Positions 1-7,202 of a DNA stretch of 13,864 nucleotides are shown piece after piece (within the stretch, counting starts at the first letter, position 1; every line of letters starts with the position of its first letter). Both the position numbers and the translations under genes were made by a program. The stretch lies in NCBI GenBank assembly GCA_946405485.1, contig CAMJHJ010000037.1, positions 1 to 13,864 of the forward strand. Direction: 5' to 3'. Source of the DNA: an uncultured Bacteroidales bacterium (GTDB taxonomy: Bacteria > Bacteroidota > Bacteroidia > Bacteroidales > UBA932). A model generated the notes under the pieces. The model was given only the letters and a program-made list of their open reading frames with translations. It was not told where the DNA came from and did not search any database.

Positions 1-21
1 CGAGTCTCGTTTTCCGCTCCA
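1..21 (+). tRNA. tRNA-Gly (probably GCC), 3' end only
   Basis: The window opens inside a tRNA. The visible bases fit the end of the T-loop (CGAGT), the 3' half of the T-stem (CTCGT), the 3' half of the acceptor stem (TTTCCGC), discriminator T and an encoded CCA. From memory this closely resembles the 3' end of bacterial tRNA-Gly(GCC). The anticodon lies outside the window, so the Gly assignment is an inference from the acceptor and T-arm sequence. A terminator begins at its last base. Confidence 0.75.
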
Positions 22-50
22 AACGCCTCGCAGAAATGCGGGGCGTTTTT
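21..50 (+). terminator. Rho-independent terminator of the tRNA
   Basis: AAACGCC (21-27) pairs with GGCGTTT (42-48). Inside it a T-G wobble and CGCA (29-32) with TGCG (37-40) close on a GAAA tetraloop (33-36). This gives a stem of about 12 bp running into a short T tract (46-50). It ends the tRNA transcript and separates it from the locus that follows. Confidence 0.85.
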
Positions 51-98
51 GTTTGCGGGGCGGTCATCTGTGTCTTGTCCTGAAGAGAAGGAGGGACA

Positions 99-130
99 TT
101 TGCATAAAAGTGCAAAAGACAATATATTTG
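99..130 (+). promoter_or_regulatory. Bacteroidetes housekeeping-type promoter for the sigma factor operon
   Basis: TTTG at 99-102 is followed after 20 bp by TATATTTG at 123-130, an exact match to the TAnnTTTG -7 box of the Bacteroidetes primary sigma factor with the expected spacing to a -33 TTTG element. Transcription would begin around 134-137, leaving a 5' leader of roughly 15 nt before the ATG at 152. It lies downstream of a possible in-frame start at 53, so that start would not be on this transcript. Confidence 0.75.
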
Positions 131-151
131 TTTCCGGAAGATGCTTTACGG

Positions 152-679
152 ATGGATAAGGCGAAATTGATTGCAGGACTGAAAAGGGGCGACTATGACA
201 GTTACAAAGCCCTTTTCGGCCTGTATTATGCCCGTTTCGTCCATTTTGCACAGAAACTGACCGGTGACCGCCAGGCCGCAAAGGATCTGGTGCAGGAAGC
301 GTTCATGAAGGTGTGGATCAATCGGGACAAACTCAACGAAACGCTTTCCATCGAAGACTATCTCTTCATTCTCGTCAAACGGGCCGCCATCAATTTCATC
401 CGGGACCGCAAGTTTACAGAAACGCTGACCCAGGAACTGGGCGAGTGCATCGGCGGAGATGCGTCCTCCGACCGCCCGGCCGAGACACGGGACCTGATCC
501 GCAGCATCCATACCTGCGTTGAAAAGATGCCGCCGCAGCGCAGGAAAGTCTTCCTGATGAGCCGCCGGGAGTCCCTCAGCAACAAAGAAATCGCGCAGAA
601 ACTCTCGCTCTCGGAGAAGACCGTCGAGCGGCATATCACCCTTGCGCTGACCGATCTCAGAAAAAAACATCTCTCCTGA
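152..679 (+). CDS. ECF sigma factor (FecI/RpoE type, PUL-associated)
   Basis: A 175-residue ECF sigma factor of typical length. Region 2 spans about residues 15-88 and carries the usual core with K-D-L-V-Q-E-A-F-x-K-V-W at 44-55. Region 4 spans about 117-172, with a helix-turn-helix around S-N-K-E-I-A...S-E-K-T-V-E-R-H (143-161). The start at 152 is preferred over an in-frame start at 53 because the promoter lies between them and the extra 33 residues do not look like sigma region sequence. Paired with the FecR-like protein just downstream, it should redirect RNA polymerase to this locus when the anti-sigma factor is relieved. Which promoter it recognises is not evident here. Confidence 0.92.
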   Translation: MDKAKLIAGLKRGDYDSYKALFGLYYARFVHFAQKLTGDRQAAKDLVQEAFMKVWINRDKLNETLSIEDYLFILVKRAAINFIRDRKFTETLTQELGECIGGDASSDRPAETRDLIRSIHTCVEKMPPQRRKVFLMSRRESLSNKEIAQKLSLSEKTVERHITLALTDLRKKHLS

Positions 680-723
680 TTGGGGGATGCGGCCTCCCGG
701 CGTGTTTTCTATATGTAATCGAG

Positions 724-1656
724 ATGATGACGATGGAAAACAATGCCCCCTTCCAGCAATTTCTGCTGGAAAACGAGCACAATCCGGAAACGGATATCAT
801 CCTGAAAATGATGCTGGAAGATTCAGCATCGGAGGATGCCATGCTTACAGAAGAGGGATTCCGGACCTTCGCGGAGCGCTCTGGCATTGCCCGAAATAGG
901 AAAAAACGCGTTTGGAGGCGTATGGGCGTCGGCATCGCCACCTCTCTTTTCCTCTCACTCCTGCTGTTTTCATTCTGGGCTCTGCACCATGCCTCGGAGG
1001 CAAGGGTCGAATGGGTGCAGGTCGGGACTAAATACTCCGAGTCCCGCTCCGTCAGCCTGCCGGATGGAAGCACCATCCTCCTCAAGCCCTGCAGCCGGCT
1101 CTACTATCCCGACCATTTCTCTGGACGGGAACGGAAGGTGATGCTGGCAGGAGAGGCTTTCCTCGACGTAGCGAAAGATCCCAGGAGAAAGTTTGTCGTG
1201 AGCGCGGGAGATATGGAGGTGACCGTTCACGGCACCCGATTCAATGTAAGTTCCTTCCTGGACAAAGAAGAAGACGAGGTGGCCCTTCTCGAAGGGTCGG
1301 TCGAAGTCCGAATGCAGGGTCAGCAGGGCTTCGTCACGCTGGCTTCCGGCGAACTTCTGAAATATGACAAGCAGTCCGGAAGCGTGGAACGGCGCCGTTT
1401 CGCCGCCAATTATTATGAAGAGGTCCTGCAGGCGGGCGGTCTTCAATTCAACAATGAGAAACTCTGCGACATCGCTGCCGTACTCACCCGCAACTTCGGG
1501 GTCAAAATCATCATCGAGGACCCGTCCCTGTCGGCCGAGCGATATTTTGCCTCCTTCATCAACGGTGAAGGAGTAGATGCGATCCTTTCTGCCCTCAACA
1601 CCGGTAACCACTTCCAGATCAACCGTAAAAATAACATTATTTATATAACCCGATGA
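724..1656 (+). CDS. FecR-family anti-sigma factor
   Basis: A single-pass inner-membrane anti-sigma factor of 310 residues. The cytoplasmic N-terminus (about 1-66) would bind the sigma factor, and one hydrophobic segment sits at about 68-87 after a basic stretch (R-K-K-R-V-W-R-R). The periplasmic part has a FecR domain at about 105-200 (S-L-P-D-G-S near its start, then G-E-A-F-L-D-V and H-G-T-R-F-N-V) and a C-terminal DUF4974-type domain at about 240-308 ending in N-N-I-I-Y-I-T-R. It begins 44 bp after the sigma gene. ATGs at 724, 727 and 733 are all possible starts, differing by at most three residues. Its last four bases overlap the SusC start (ATGA), so the two are probably translationally coupled. 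By family logic it receives a signal from the STN domain of that SusC protein. Confidence 0.92.
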   Translation: MMTMENNAPFQQFLLENEHNPETDIILKMMLEDSASEDAMLTEEGFRTFAERSGIARNRKKRVWRRMGVGIATSLFLSLLLFSFWALHHASEARVEWVQVGTKYSESRSVSLPDGSTILLKPCSRLYYPDHFSGRERKVMLAGEAFLDVAKDPRRKFVVSAGDMEVTVHGTRFNVSSFLDKEEDEVALLEGSVEVRMQGQQGFVTLASGELLKYDKQSGSVERRRFAANYYEEVLQAGGLQFNNEKLCDIAAVLTRNFGVKIIIEDPSLSAERYFASFINGEGVDAILSALNTGNHFQINRKNNIIYITR

Positions 1657-4600
1657 AAGTCTTTCAGCGAATAATCCGGGAAGCGGCCCTCGTGTGGCTG
1701 CTCTTCTGTCCTCTGCTGCTGCGCGGGCAGGAGATCAGCCTTACCCTGCGTTCCGTCCCGATCAGCAAGGCGCTCACCGAGATCCAGAAGGCTTCCGGCT
1801 ATTCGATTGTCGTCAAATCGGACGATCTGGACATCTCCAGAAAGGTGTCGCTCACGCTCGAGAACGAAAGCGTACAGTCGGCCATCAGCCGCGTTTTCGC
1901 TCCGCAGAGCGTGGATATCACCGTCAGCGGCACGAATATCTCCGTCAGCAGGAAGCATGTCCCGACGCCTCCTCCGGCAGCGGTGGCGTCCCCGACCGTG
2001 AAGGGGATGGTCCGCGATGAGAACGGGGAACCCCTGATGAGTGCGGCGGTTCAGGTGAAAGGACACGGCAACCAGGGCGTAATTACCGGTCTGGACGGGG
2101 AATATGAGATTGAAGCGTCGGCATCGGATATCCTGGTGTTCTCTTTCGTCGGGTACAGGACCTACGAAGTGCCCGTCAAGGGCCGCAAGGTGCTCAACGT
2201 GACGCTGGAACCCGATACCGAATTCCTGGAAGCGACGGTTGTCGTGGGCTATGGCGTCCAGAAGAAAGGGACCCTGACGGGAAGCATCGCCTCCATCAAC
2301 CAGAACTCCCTGAAGCAGGCGCCTGTCGACAACCTTAACAACCTGCTCGGTGGCAAGCTGCCGGGTCTGGTATCGCGGCAGACAACCGGCCTTCCCGGCG
2401 AGAATGAAGCCAGTGTCTACATCCGCGGCATTTCCACGACGGGGACATCCACCCCGCTCATCCTGGTCGACGGTGTGGAACGGGATTTCTCCAACCTGGA
2501 TCCCAGCGAAATCGCCGACATCACCATCCTGAAGGATGCGGCATCGGCCGCCGTCTACGGCGTCAAGGGTGCCAACGGCGTCATCCTGGTGACCACCCGG
2601 CGGGGCGACGACGCCAAGCCCGTGCTGACCTACAACGGTGCCATGACCTTTTCGACCAATGCCGATATGCTGGACCTCCTGAACGGTCCCGAATATGTCT
2701 ACTGGCACAACCTGGCAACCGACCTCGACGGGGTGGCCCGGGAATACAACGAGCGGGAAGCGGGTTATGTTTCCAACGGCGGCGACCCGCAGGGGATCTT
2801 TGGCAATACAGACTGGAAGAAGCTGATATTCAAGGATTTTGCCTTCGGACACAATCACAATGTCAGCATTTCCGGAGGTAATCGGACCGCCCGCTATTTC
2901 GTGGGCGGCAACCTGCTCAGCCAGGACGGTATCATCGACAATGTCTGGTTCAAGCGGTACAATCTACGCTCCAACCTGGACATCAACCTCACGGAGGGGC
3001 TCACGCTGAAATTCGACCTCTCCGGCCGGATCGAGCGGCGCCATCAGCCCGGCGTCTCCGCCGGAAGCAGCGATCCGACCGCCTCCCTCGACAACGGCGG
3101 TGCGGAATACGGCTACAAGAACATTGTATTCTATACCATTTCTGCACGCCCTACTACCCGGCCGCAACTACCTGACGGGCAATATATCGGCTACATGAAT
3201 CCACTCATCGCCCGGGACGAATCCGGGTTCAACGACAAGAGTGCGTACTATGTACAGTCATCGGTAAGCCTGGAGTACCGGTTTCCCAAAGTCAAAGGGC
3301 TTTCTGCCCGTGCCATGGGCAGCTATGACTTCCGCAGCACACTCCAGAAGCACCTGATGCTCCCCTTCTCGCAGGTCACTCCCCAGTATGGGAGTTCCGA
3401 TGGAATCGGCGGCGTCATCCTGACCCCGGGCAATTCCCCGCACCTGTCCGCGGGCATCAATTCCCTCACGGAATCCCACGCACTGTTCGGCCGCTACACC
3501 GTCCAAGCCCAGCTGAATTACGACCGCACCTTCGGCAAACATGATGTTGGCGGAGATGTCGTATGGGAACAGAGCGGGACGCACTACCGCACCTTCTCCG
3601 CATCCCGCCAGAAGTTTGTCATCACAGAGATTCCCGACCTGGACTTCGGCGGCGAGATTACGCCCAATTCCTCCAAGGGCAATCATTCCCTCACGGGACG
3701 GCAGGGCCTGCTCTTCCGGGGAAATTATGCTTTCGACCAGCGTTATCTCTTCCAGGCTTCGGTGCGCATGGACTGGTCGGCCAAATTCTCGAAGGAACAC
3801 CGCCTGGGCGTCTTCCCCGCCGTTTCGGCCGGCTGGCGGATATCGGAAGAACCGTTTATGTCCTCCTCCCGGAACTGGCTCGACAATCTCAAGCTCAGGG
3901 CCTCCTGGGGCATGCTTGGCAATGATTCGATCTCCGATTTCCTCTATGTGCAGGGTGTCGGGCTGACCAAAAATCCGGATGTGGTCATCGGCACCCAGCC
4001 CGCACAGAGCATCTATACGACTTCCATTCCCAACTCCGACATCACCTGGGAGACGACCACCACCGTCAATGCCGGTCTGGACCTCTCGATGTGGAATGGG
4101 AAACTCTCTTTCGAGGGGGATGTTTTCTACAAAGTGACGCGTGACATCCTCCAGTCCCGCGCCGGGGAATTCCCGCCGTCGATCGGCGGCAATTATTCCG
4201 CCATCGTCAACAAGGGGATTGTGGACGTAAGGGGTTTCGAGATCGTCCTCGGGCACAGGAACCGTGCCGGCGACTTCGTCTACGGCATCTCCGCCAATCT
4301 GAGCTACGCCGCCAACCGCTATGTGAGTACCAACGACAGCGACAACATTCCGTCCTACCAGAGCAAGGTCGGCCAGCCGCTCGGCGCCGTTCTCGGCTAT
4401 GTGTCCGAGGGGCTGTTCCAGACGGAAGAGGAACTGCTCTCCTCGCCCAAGACCAGCGATGCCGTCCGCCTGGGCGACATCAAGTACAAGGACCTCAACG
4501 GAGACGGCAAGATCACGACGGATGACCGGACCTGGATTGCCCGCGCACAGCTCCCGAAGATGATGTTCGGCGCGAATTTCGACTTCTCCTGGAAGGGCCT

Positions 4601-5066
4601 GGGGCTGACGCTGTTCTTCCAGGGAGCGGCGATGACCGACATTATGTTGTGCGGGATGTATTCCGCCCTGAGTTTCTCGGACGGCACCTATTATACCCAG
4701 TCGTTCAAGTGGGGCAGCAATCCACCGAAATACCTGGTGGAAGGCAGCTGGCGGCCGGATCATCCGGAAGCCTCCTATCCTCGCCTGAGTACCGCTTCCA
4801 GCAGCAACAATGCCATTGCGAGCGACTTCTGGCGGAGGGACGCCTCCTACCTGCGGCTGAAGAATCTCAACCTCTCCTATACCCTTCCCTCCCGGTGGAC
4901 GCGAAAGGCCCATCTGGACAATGTCAAGGTGTACTTTACCGCAACCAATGTGCTGACGCTCTCCAGGCTGAAACAGCTCGGAATCGACCCGGAGGCCCCC
5001 AGCGTCAACAATGGATATTACCCCCAACAGAGGACTTTCAGCCTCGGTCTTAATTTCTCATTCTGA
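1653..5066 (+). CDS. SusC/RagA-family TonB-dependent transporter with STN signalling domain
   Basis: A 1137-residue outer-membrane transporter, full length for the family. Visible in order: a Sec signal peptide (about 1-26); an STN domain (about 28-83), which in signalling transporters contacts FecR; a proline-rich linker (104-108); a CarboxypepD_reg-like beta-sandwich (about 114-188, with G-x-V-R-D-E-N-G-E-P-L); the SusC signature V-V-V-G-Y-G-V-Q-K-K (196-205); a plug domain to about 315 (I-L-V-D-G-V-E-R; L-K-D-A-A-S-A-A-V-Y-G); and a C-terminal beta-barrel ending in the aromatic pattern L-N-F-S-F expected for BAM recognition. It imports a glycan fragment together with SusD, encoded 9 bp downstream. 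The STN domain makes it both importer and receptor. The start overlaps the FecR stop by 4 bp. The substrate cannot be inferred from the sequence. Confidence 0.95.
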   Translation: MKVFQRIIREAALVWLLFCPLLLRGQEISLTLRSVPISKALTEIQKASGYSIVVKSDDLDISRKVSLTLENESVQSAISRVFAPQSVDITVSGTNISVSRKHVPTPPPAAVASPTVKGMVRDENGEPLMSAAVQVKGHGNQGVITGLDGEYEIEASASDILVFSFVGYRTYEVPVKGRKVLNVTLEPDTEFLEATVVVGYGVQKKGTLTGSIASINQNSLKQAPVDNLNNLLGGKLPGLVSRQTTGLPGENEASVYIRGISTTGTSTPLILVDGVERDFSNLDPSEIADITILKDAASAAVYGVKGANGVILVTTRRGDDAKPVLTYNGAMTFSTNADMLDLLNGPEYVYWHNLATDLDGVAREYNEREAGYVSNGGDPQGIFGNTDWKKLIFKDFAFGHNHNVSISGGNRTARYFVGGNLLSQDGIIDNVWFKRYNLRSNLDINLTEGLTLKFDLSGRIERRHQPGVSAGSSDPTASLDNGGAEYGYKNIVFYTISARPTTRPQLPDGQYIGYMNPLIARDESGFNDKSAYYVQSSVSLEYRFPKVKGLSARAMGSYDFRSTLQKHLMLPFSQVTPQYGSSDGIGGVILTPGNSPHLSAGINSLTESHALFGRYTVQAQLNYDRTFGKHDVGGDVVWEQSGTHYRTFSASRQKFVITEIPDLDFGGEITPNSSKGNHSLTGRQGLLFRGNYAFDQRYLFQASVRMDWSAKFSKEHRLGVFPAVSAGWRISEEPFMSSSRNWLDNLKLRASWGMLGNDSISDFLYVQGVGLTKNPDVVIGTQPAQSIYTTSIPNSDITWETTTTVNAGLDLSMWNGKLSFEGDVFYKVTRDILQSRAGEFPPSIGGNYSAIVNKGIVDVRGFEIVLGHRNRAGDFVYGISANLSYAANRYVSTNDSDNIPSYQSKVGQPLGAVLGYVSEGLFQTEEELLSSPKTSDAVRLGDIKYKDLNGDGKITTDDRTWIARAQLPKMMFGANFDFSWKGLGLTLFFQGAAMTDIMLCGMYSALSFSDGTYYTQSFKWGSNPPKYLVEGSWRPDHPEASYPRLSTASSSNNAIASDFWRRDASYLRLKNLNLSYTLPSRWTRKAHLDNVKVYFTATNVLTLSRLKQLGIDPEAPSVNNGYYPQQRTFSLGLNFSF

Positions 5067-5075
5067 TCCCCGTCT

Positions 5076-6740
5076 ATGAAAAAGATTGCCAACCTTCTTT
5101 TTGCGGCCCTGATCGTCGCGGCCTGCAGTTCGGTGGATCTGTCTCCGACCGACCGCTACGACAAGACCTTTGCATTCAAGAACAGGGAGAATGCCGAAAG
5201 ATACCTGAACTATTTCTACAAGGAAATCTATCAGTTCGGGCAGTTCGGTTCCCACGCCCTGGGCGGCAGCAATGCCAACATGTCGGACGGCCTGACGGAT
5301 ATCCTCAAATACGGTGGCATCGTGGCCGGGACCGGCGACTGCAACCTGATCATGACCGTCGACGGCCAGCAGCGCACTACGCAGAATTACTTCGATGCCT
5401 GGACGACCTGCTACAACTGGATCCGCCTGATCAATGAATTCCTGGATGGCCTGGAAGAGAACAGGAGCCATTTCTCCCAGGAGGAGGCCGACCGTTTCAA
5501 GGCGGAAGCGCTCTTCTTCCGTGCCTGGTCTTATTTCCTGATCATGCGTTGCCACGCCTCTGAAAAGGACGACCTGGGCGTCATCCCCTATACGGACATA
5601 AAGACAATGAATGCAGACGGGAAGGACCACGCCCGGGCGAACCTGTCGGACTCCTGGGACCTCATCCGAGAGGACGTGGACTTTGCCGTCTCCCATTTGC
5701 CGGAACGGGCGGACTCGCGCGGACGGCTGCACCGTTATGCCGCGCTGGCCCTGAAGGCGCGCGCCATGCTCTATGCCGGACGATACGCCCTGGCCAAGGC
5801 GGCGGTCGAGGAAATCAATACCGACGGCGGATATGGCTATGAGGAAGATTATGACGACATCTTCGCCTCGCTGAATTCCAAGGAAGCGATCTGGGGTTAC
5901 GGATTTATTTCCGGCGTGCTGACCCATCAGTTCGACGCCAAGTATTCCCAGCCGGGAGACGTTTGCCTGAACGGCAATTTCGGCAGCGGCCTTGCCGGCC
6001 CCACCCAGGAATTCGTGGATATGTTCGACAACGCCGACGGTACGCCTTTCGACATTTCGGATGCATCACGCCGCTTCATCACGCCGGAAAATGCAGCCTC
6101 GCGTGACCCGCGTCTTTCGAAATGCATCCTTTACAACCAGGCCGAATGGAAGGGACGCAAACTGGAATGTCACGAAGGGGGCGTGGATATGAAATATATG
6201 CCTTACGGCTCGGTCAATTCGCCGGGCAATACGGTTACGGGCTACTATATCCGCAAGTTACTGGACCCGTCGAACAAAGATTTCCTGGTCAACGGTTCCT
6301 ATCAGCCCTGGATCGAATTCCGCTATGCGGAGATGCAGCTGATCTATGCGGAGTGCTGCGCCTGGGAGAAAGACTATGCCAAAGCCTGGAATACGGTGAA
6401 TGCGCTGCGTGCCGCCCGTTTCGGAAAGGAAGTTTATACGGCCCCGATCAATTCGTGGGAAACGGCCCTGGATGTGATTCTCAAGGAGCGTGCCGTCGAA
6501 CTGTGCTTCGAAGGACACCGGTTCTGGGACCTGCGGCGTACAGGCCGGGCAGCCCAGGTGCTGGACGGCAAGAAATACAGCGGGGTCTGGTGGCATCCTT
6601 CCGGAGAAGGCCGCTTCTCGCCGGAACTGATTGTATGCGAGATGGGTCCGCGCATCTATCCGGAACACTTCGACCGCTTCCCGATTCCCCAGACCGAAAT
6701 CAACAACAACCGCCTCGCGCAGCAAAACAGTGACTGGTGA
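5076..6740 (+). CDS. SusD/RagB-family glycan-binding lipoprotein
   Basis: A 554-residue outer-membrane lipoprotein that acts as the lid of the SusC channel. A signal peptide ends in a lipobox with lipidated Cys17 (L-I-V-A-A-C). The SusD-like N-terminal TPR half includes the typical L-F-F-R-A-W-S-Y segment (146-153) and a G-V-I-P-Y region. The C-terminal SusD_RagB half contains G-H-R-F-W-D-L-R-R (480-488) and ends with F-P-I-P-Q-T-E-I-N-N-N and Q-N-S-D-W, the standard family ending. The gene starts 9 bp after susC, and its stop codon overlaps the start of the next gene (TGATG). Ligand residues cannot be assigned without a structure or alignment. Confidence 0.95.
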   Translation: MKKIANLLFAALIVAACSSVDLSPTDRYDKTFAFKNRENAERYLNYFYKEIYQFGQFGSHALGGSNANMSDGLTDILKYGGIVAGTGDCNLIMTVDGQQRTTQNYFDAWTTCYNWIRLINEFLDGLEENRSHFSQEEADRFKAEALFFRAWSYFLIMRCHASEKDDLGVIPYTDIKTMNADGKDHARANLSDSWDLIREDVDFAVSHLPERADSRGRLHRYAALALKARAMLYAGRYALAKAAVEEINTDGGYGYEEDYDDIFASLNSKEAIWGYGFISGVLTHQFDAKYSQPGDVCLNGNFGSGLAGPTQEFVDMFDNADGTPFDISDASRRFITPENAASRDPRLSKCILYNQAEWKGRKLECHEGGVDMKYMPYGSVNSPGNTVTGYYIRKLLDPSNKDFLVNGSYQPWIEFRYAEMQLIYAECCAWEKDYAKAWNTVNALRAARFGKEVYTAPINSWETALDVILKERAVELCFEGHRFWDLRRTGRAAQVLDGKKYSGVWWHPSGEGRFSPELIVCEMGPRIYPEHFDRFPIPQTEINNNRLAQQNSDW

Positions 6741-7171
6741 TGAAAAAGTGGATTCTTGCGGCCTTGCTGCTCCTCGCCGCGGCAGCCTCCTGCCAAAAAC
6801 TGCAGTTTCCGGTCCGTTCGGACGACACCTCCCTCATCGGGCTGAAGTGCTTCGTCTATTACGACCCCCAAAACCCCTCTGTCCGCCAGGAACTGAGTCT
6901 CCTGATGGGAACGTACAACCGGGAGAGGGGACTGATCAGCTACACTTTCCCCGCCGACGAAAGGTTCACCCCGGCCGCCCTGCAGCGTTGCCGGATCGAA
7001 GCGACGATTCCTCCGACGTCCGTGCTGGAACTGACGGATGCCGGCGGGAATCCGCTCGGCCATGGTTTCGAAGGTTTCTACGACCTGCGTGGAAATACCC
7101 TGTACTTCCGGATTACGGCGGCGGACGGAACGGTCAAGCCGTATCAACTGACTTGTAAATCCTCACGATAA
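6740..7171 (+). CDS. Small lipoprotein with one DUF5018-like Ig-type domain
   Basis: A 143-residue predicted lipoprotein with a signal peptide and lipobox (A-A-A-S-C, Cys18). The rest is about one beta-sandwich long. Its pattern (a strand near L-I-G-L-K-C-F, a central S-Y-T-F-P strand, and a closing F-R-I-T-A-A-D-G-T-V-K-P-Y-Q-L) resembles the DUF5018 domains common at the N-terminus of Bacteroidetes surface glycan-binding proteins. No other domain fits in the length. The ATG at 6740 shares its A with the susD stop (TGATG), so it is coupled to susD. An in-frame GTG one codon earlier is less likely. Its place between susD and the DUF4623 gene suggests an accessory surface protein, possibly glycan-binding. 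The function is not established and the domain call is by pattern only. Confidence 0.8.
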   Translation: MKKWILAALLLLAAAASCQKLQFPVRSDDTSLIGLKCFVYYDPQNPSVRQELSLLMGTYNRERGLISYTFPADERFTPAALQRCRIEATIPPTSVLELTDAGGNPLGHGFEGFYDLRGNTLYFRITAADGTVKPYQLTCKSSR

Positions 7172-7202
7172 AACATTATCAACCATTTAATTAATAATAA
7201 TT
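7172..7202 (+). promoter_or_regulatory. AT-rich leader of the DUF4623 lipoprotein gene
   Basis: The 31 bases before the ATG at 7203 are almost all A or T (including TTAATTAA at 7187-7194), in sharp contrast to the GC-rich neighbours. AT-rich, unstructured leaders without Shine-Dalgarno sequence are typical of strongly translated Bacteroidetes genes. No TAnnTTTG box is present, so it reads as a translation-enhancing leader rather than a clear promoter, though a promoter read by the local ECF sigma factor cannot be excluded. Confidence 0.45.

Noticed and set aside
53..151. N-terminal extension of the sigma factor from an in-frame start at 53
   Set aside because: It overlaps the promoter, is unlike sigma region sequence and would need a transcript starting before or within the tRNA terminator.
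1630..1652. AT-rich patch just before susC as a promoter
   Set aside because: It encodes the conserved end of the FecR C-terminal domain (N-N-I-I-Y-I-T-R), which explains its AT content. There is no TAnnTTTG box.
3258..5027. A 589-codon open frame on the minus strand opposite susC, and similar long ones at 1641-2858 and 7242-8525
   Set aside because: They lie wholly opposite well-supported genes with clear domains. Long antisense frames are expected in GC-rich, codon-biased DNA, and the translated products show no recognisable domain or signal peptide.
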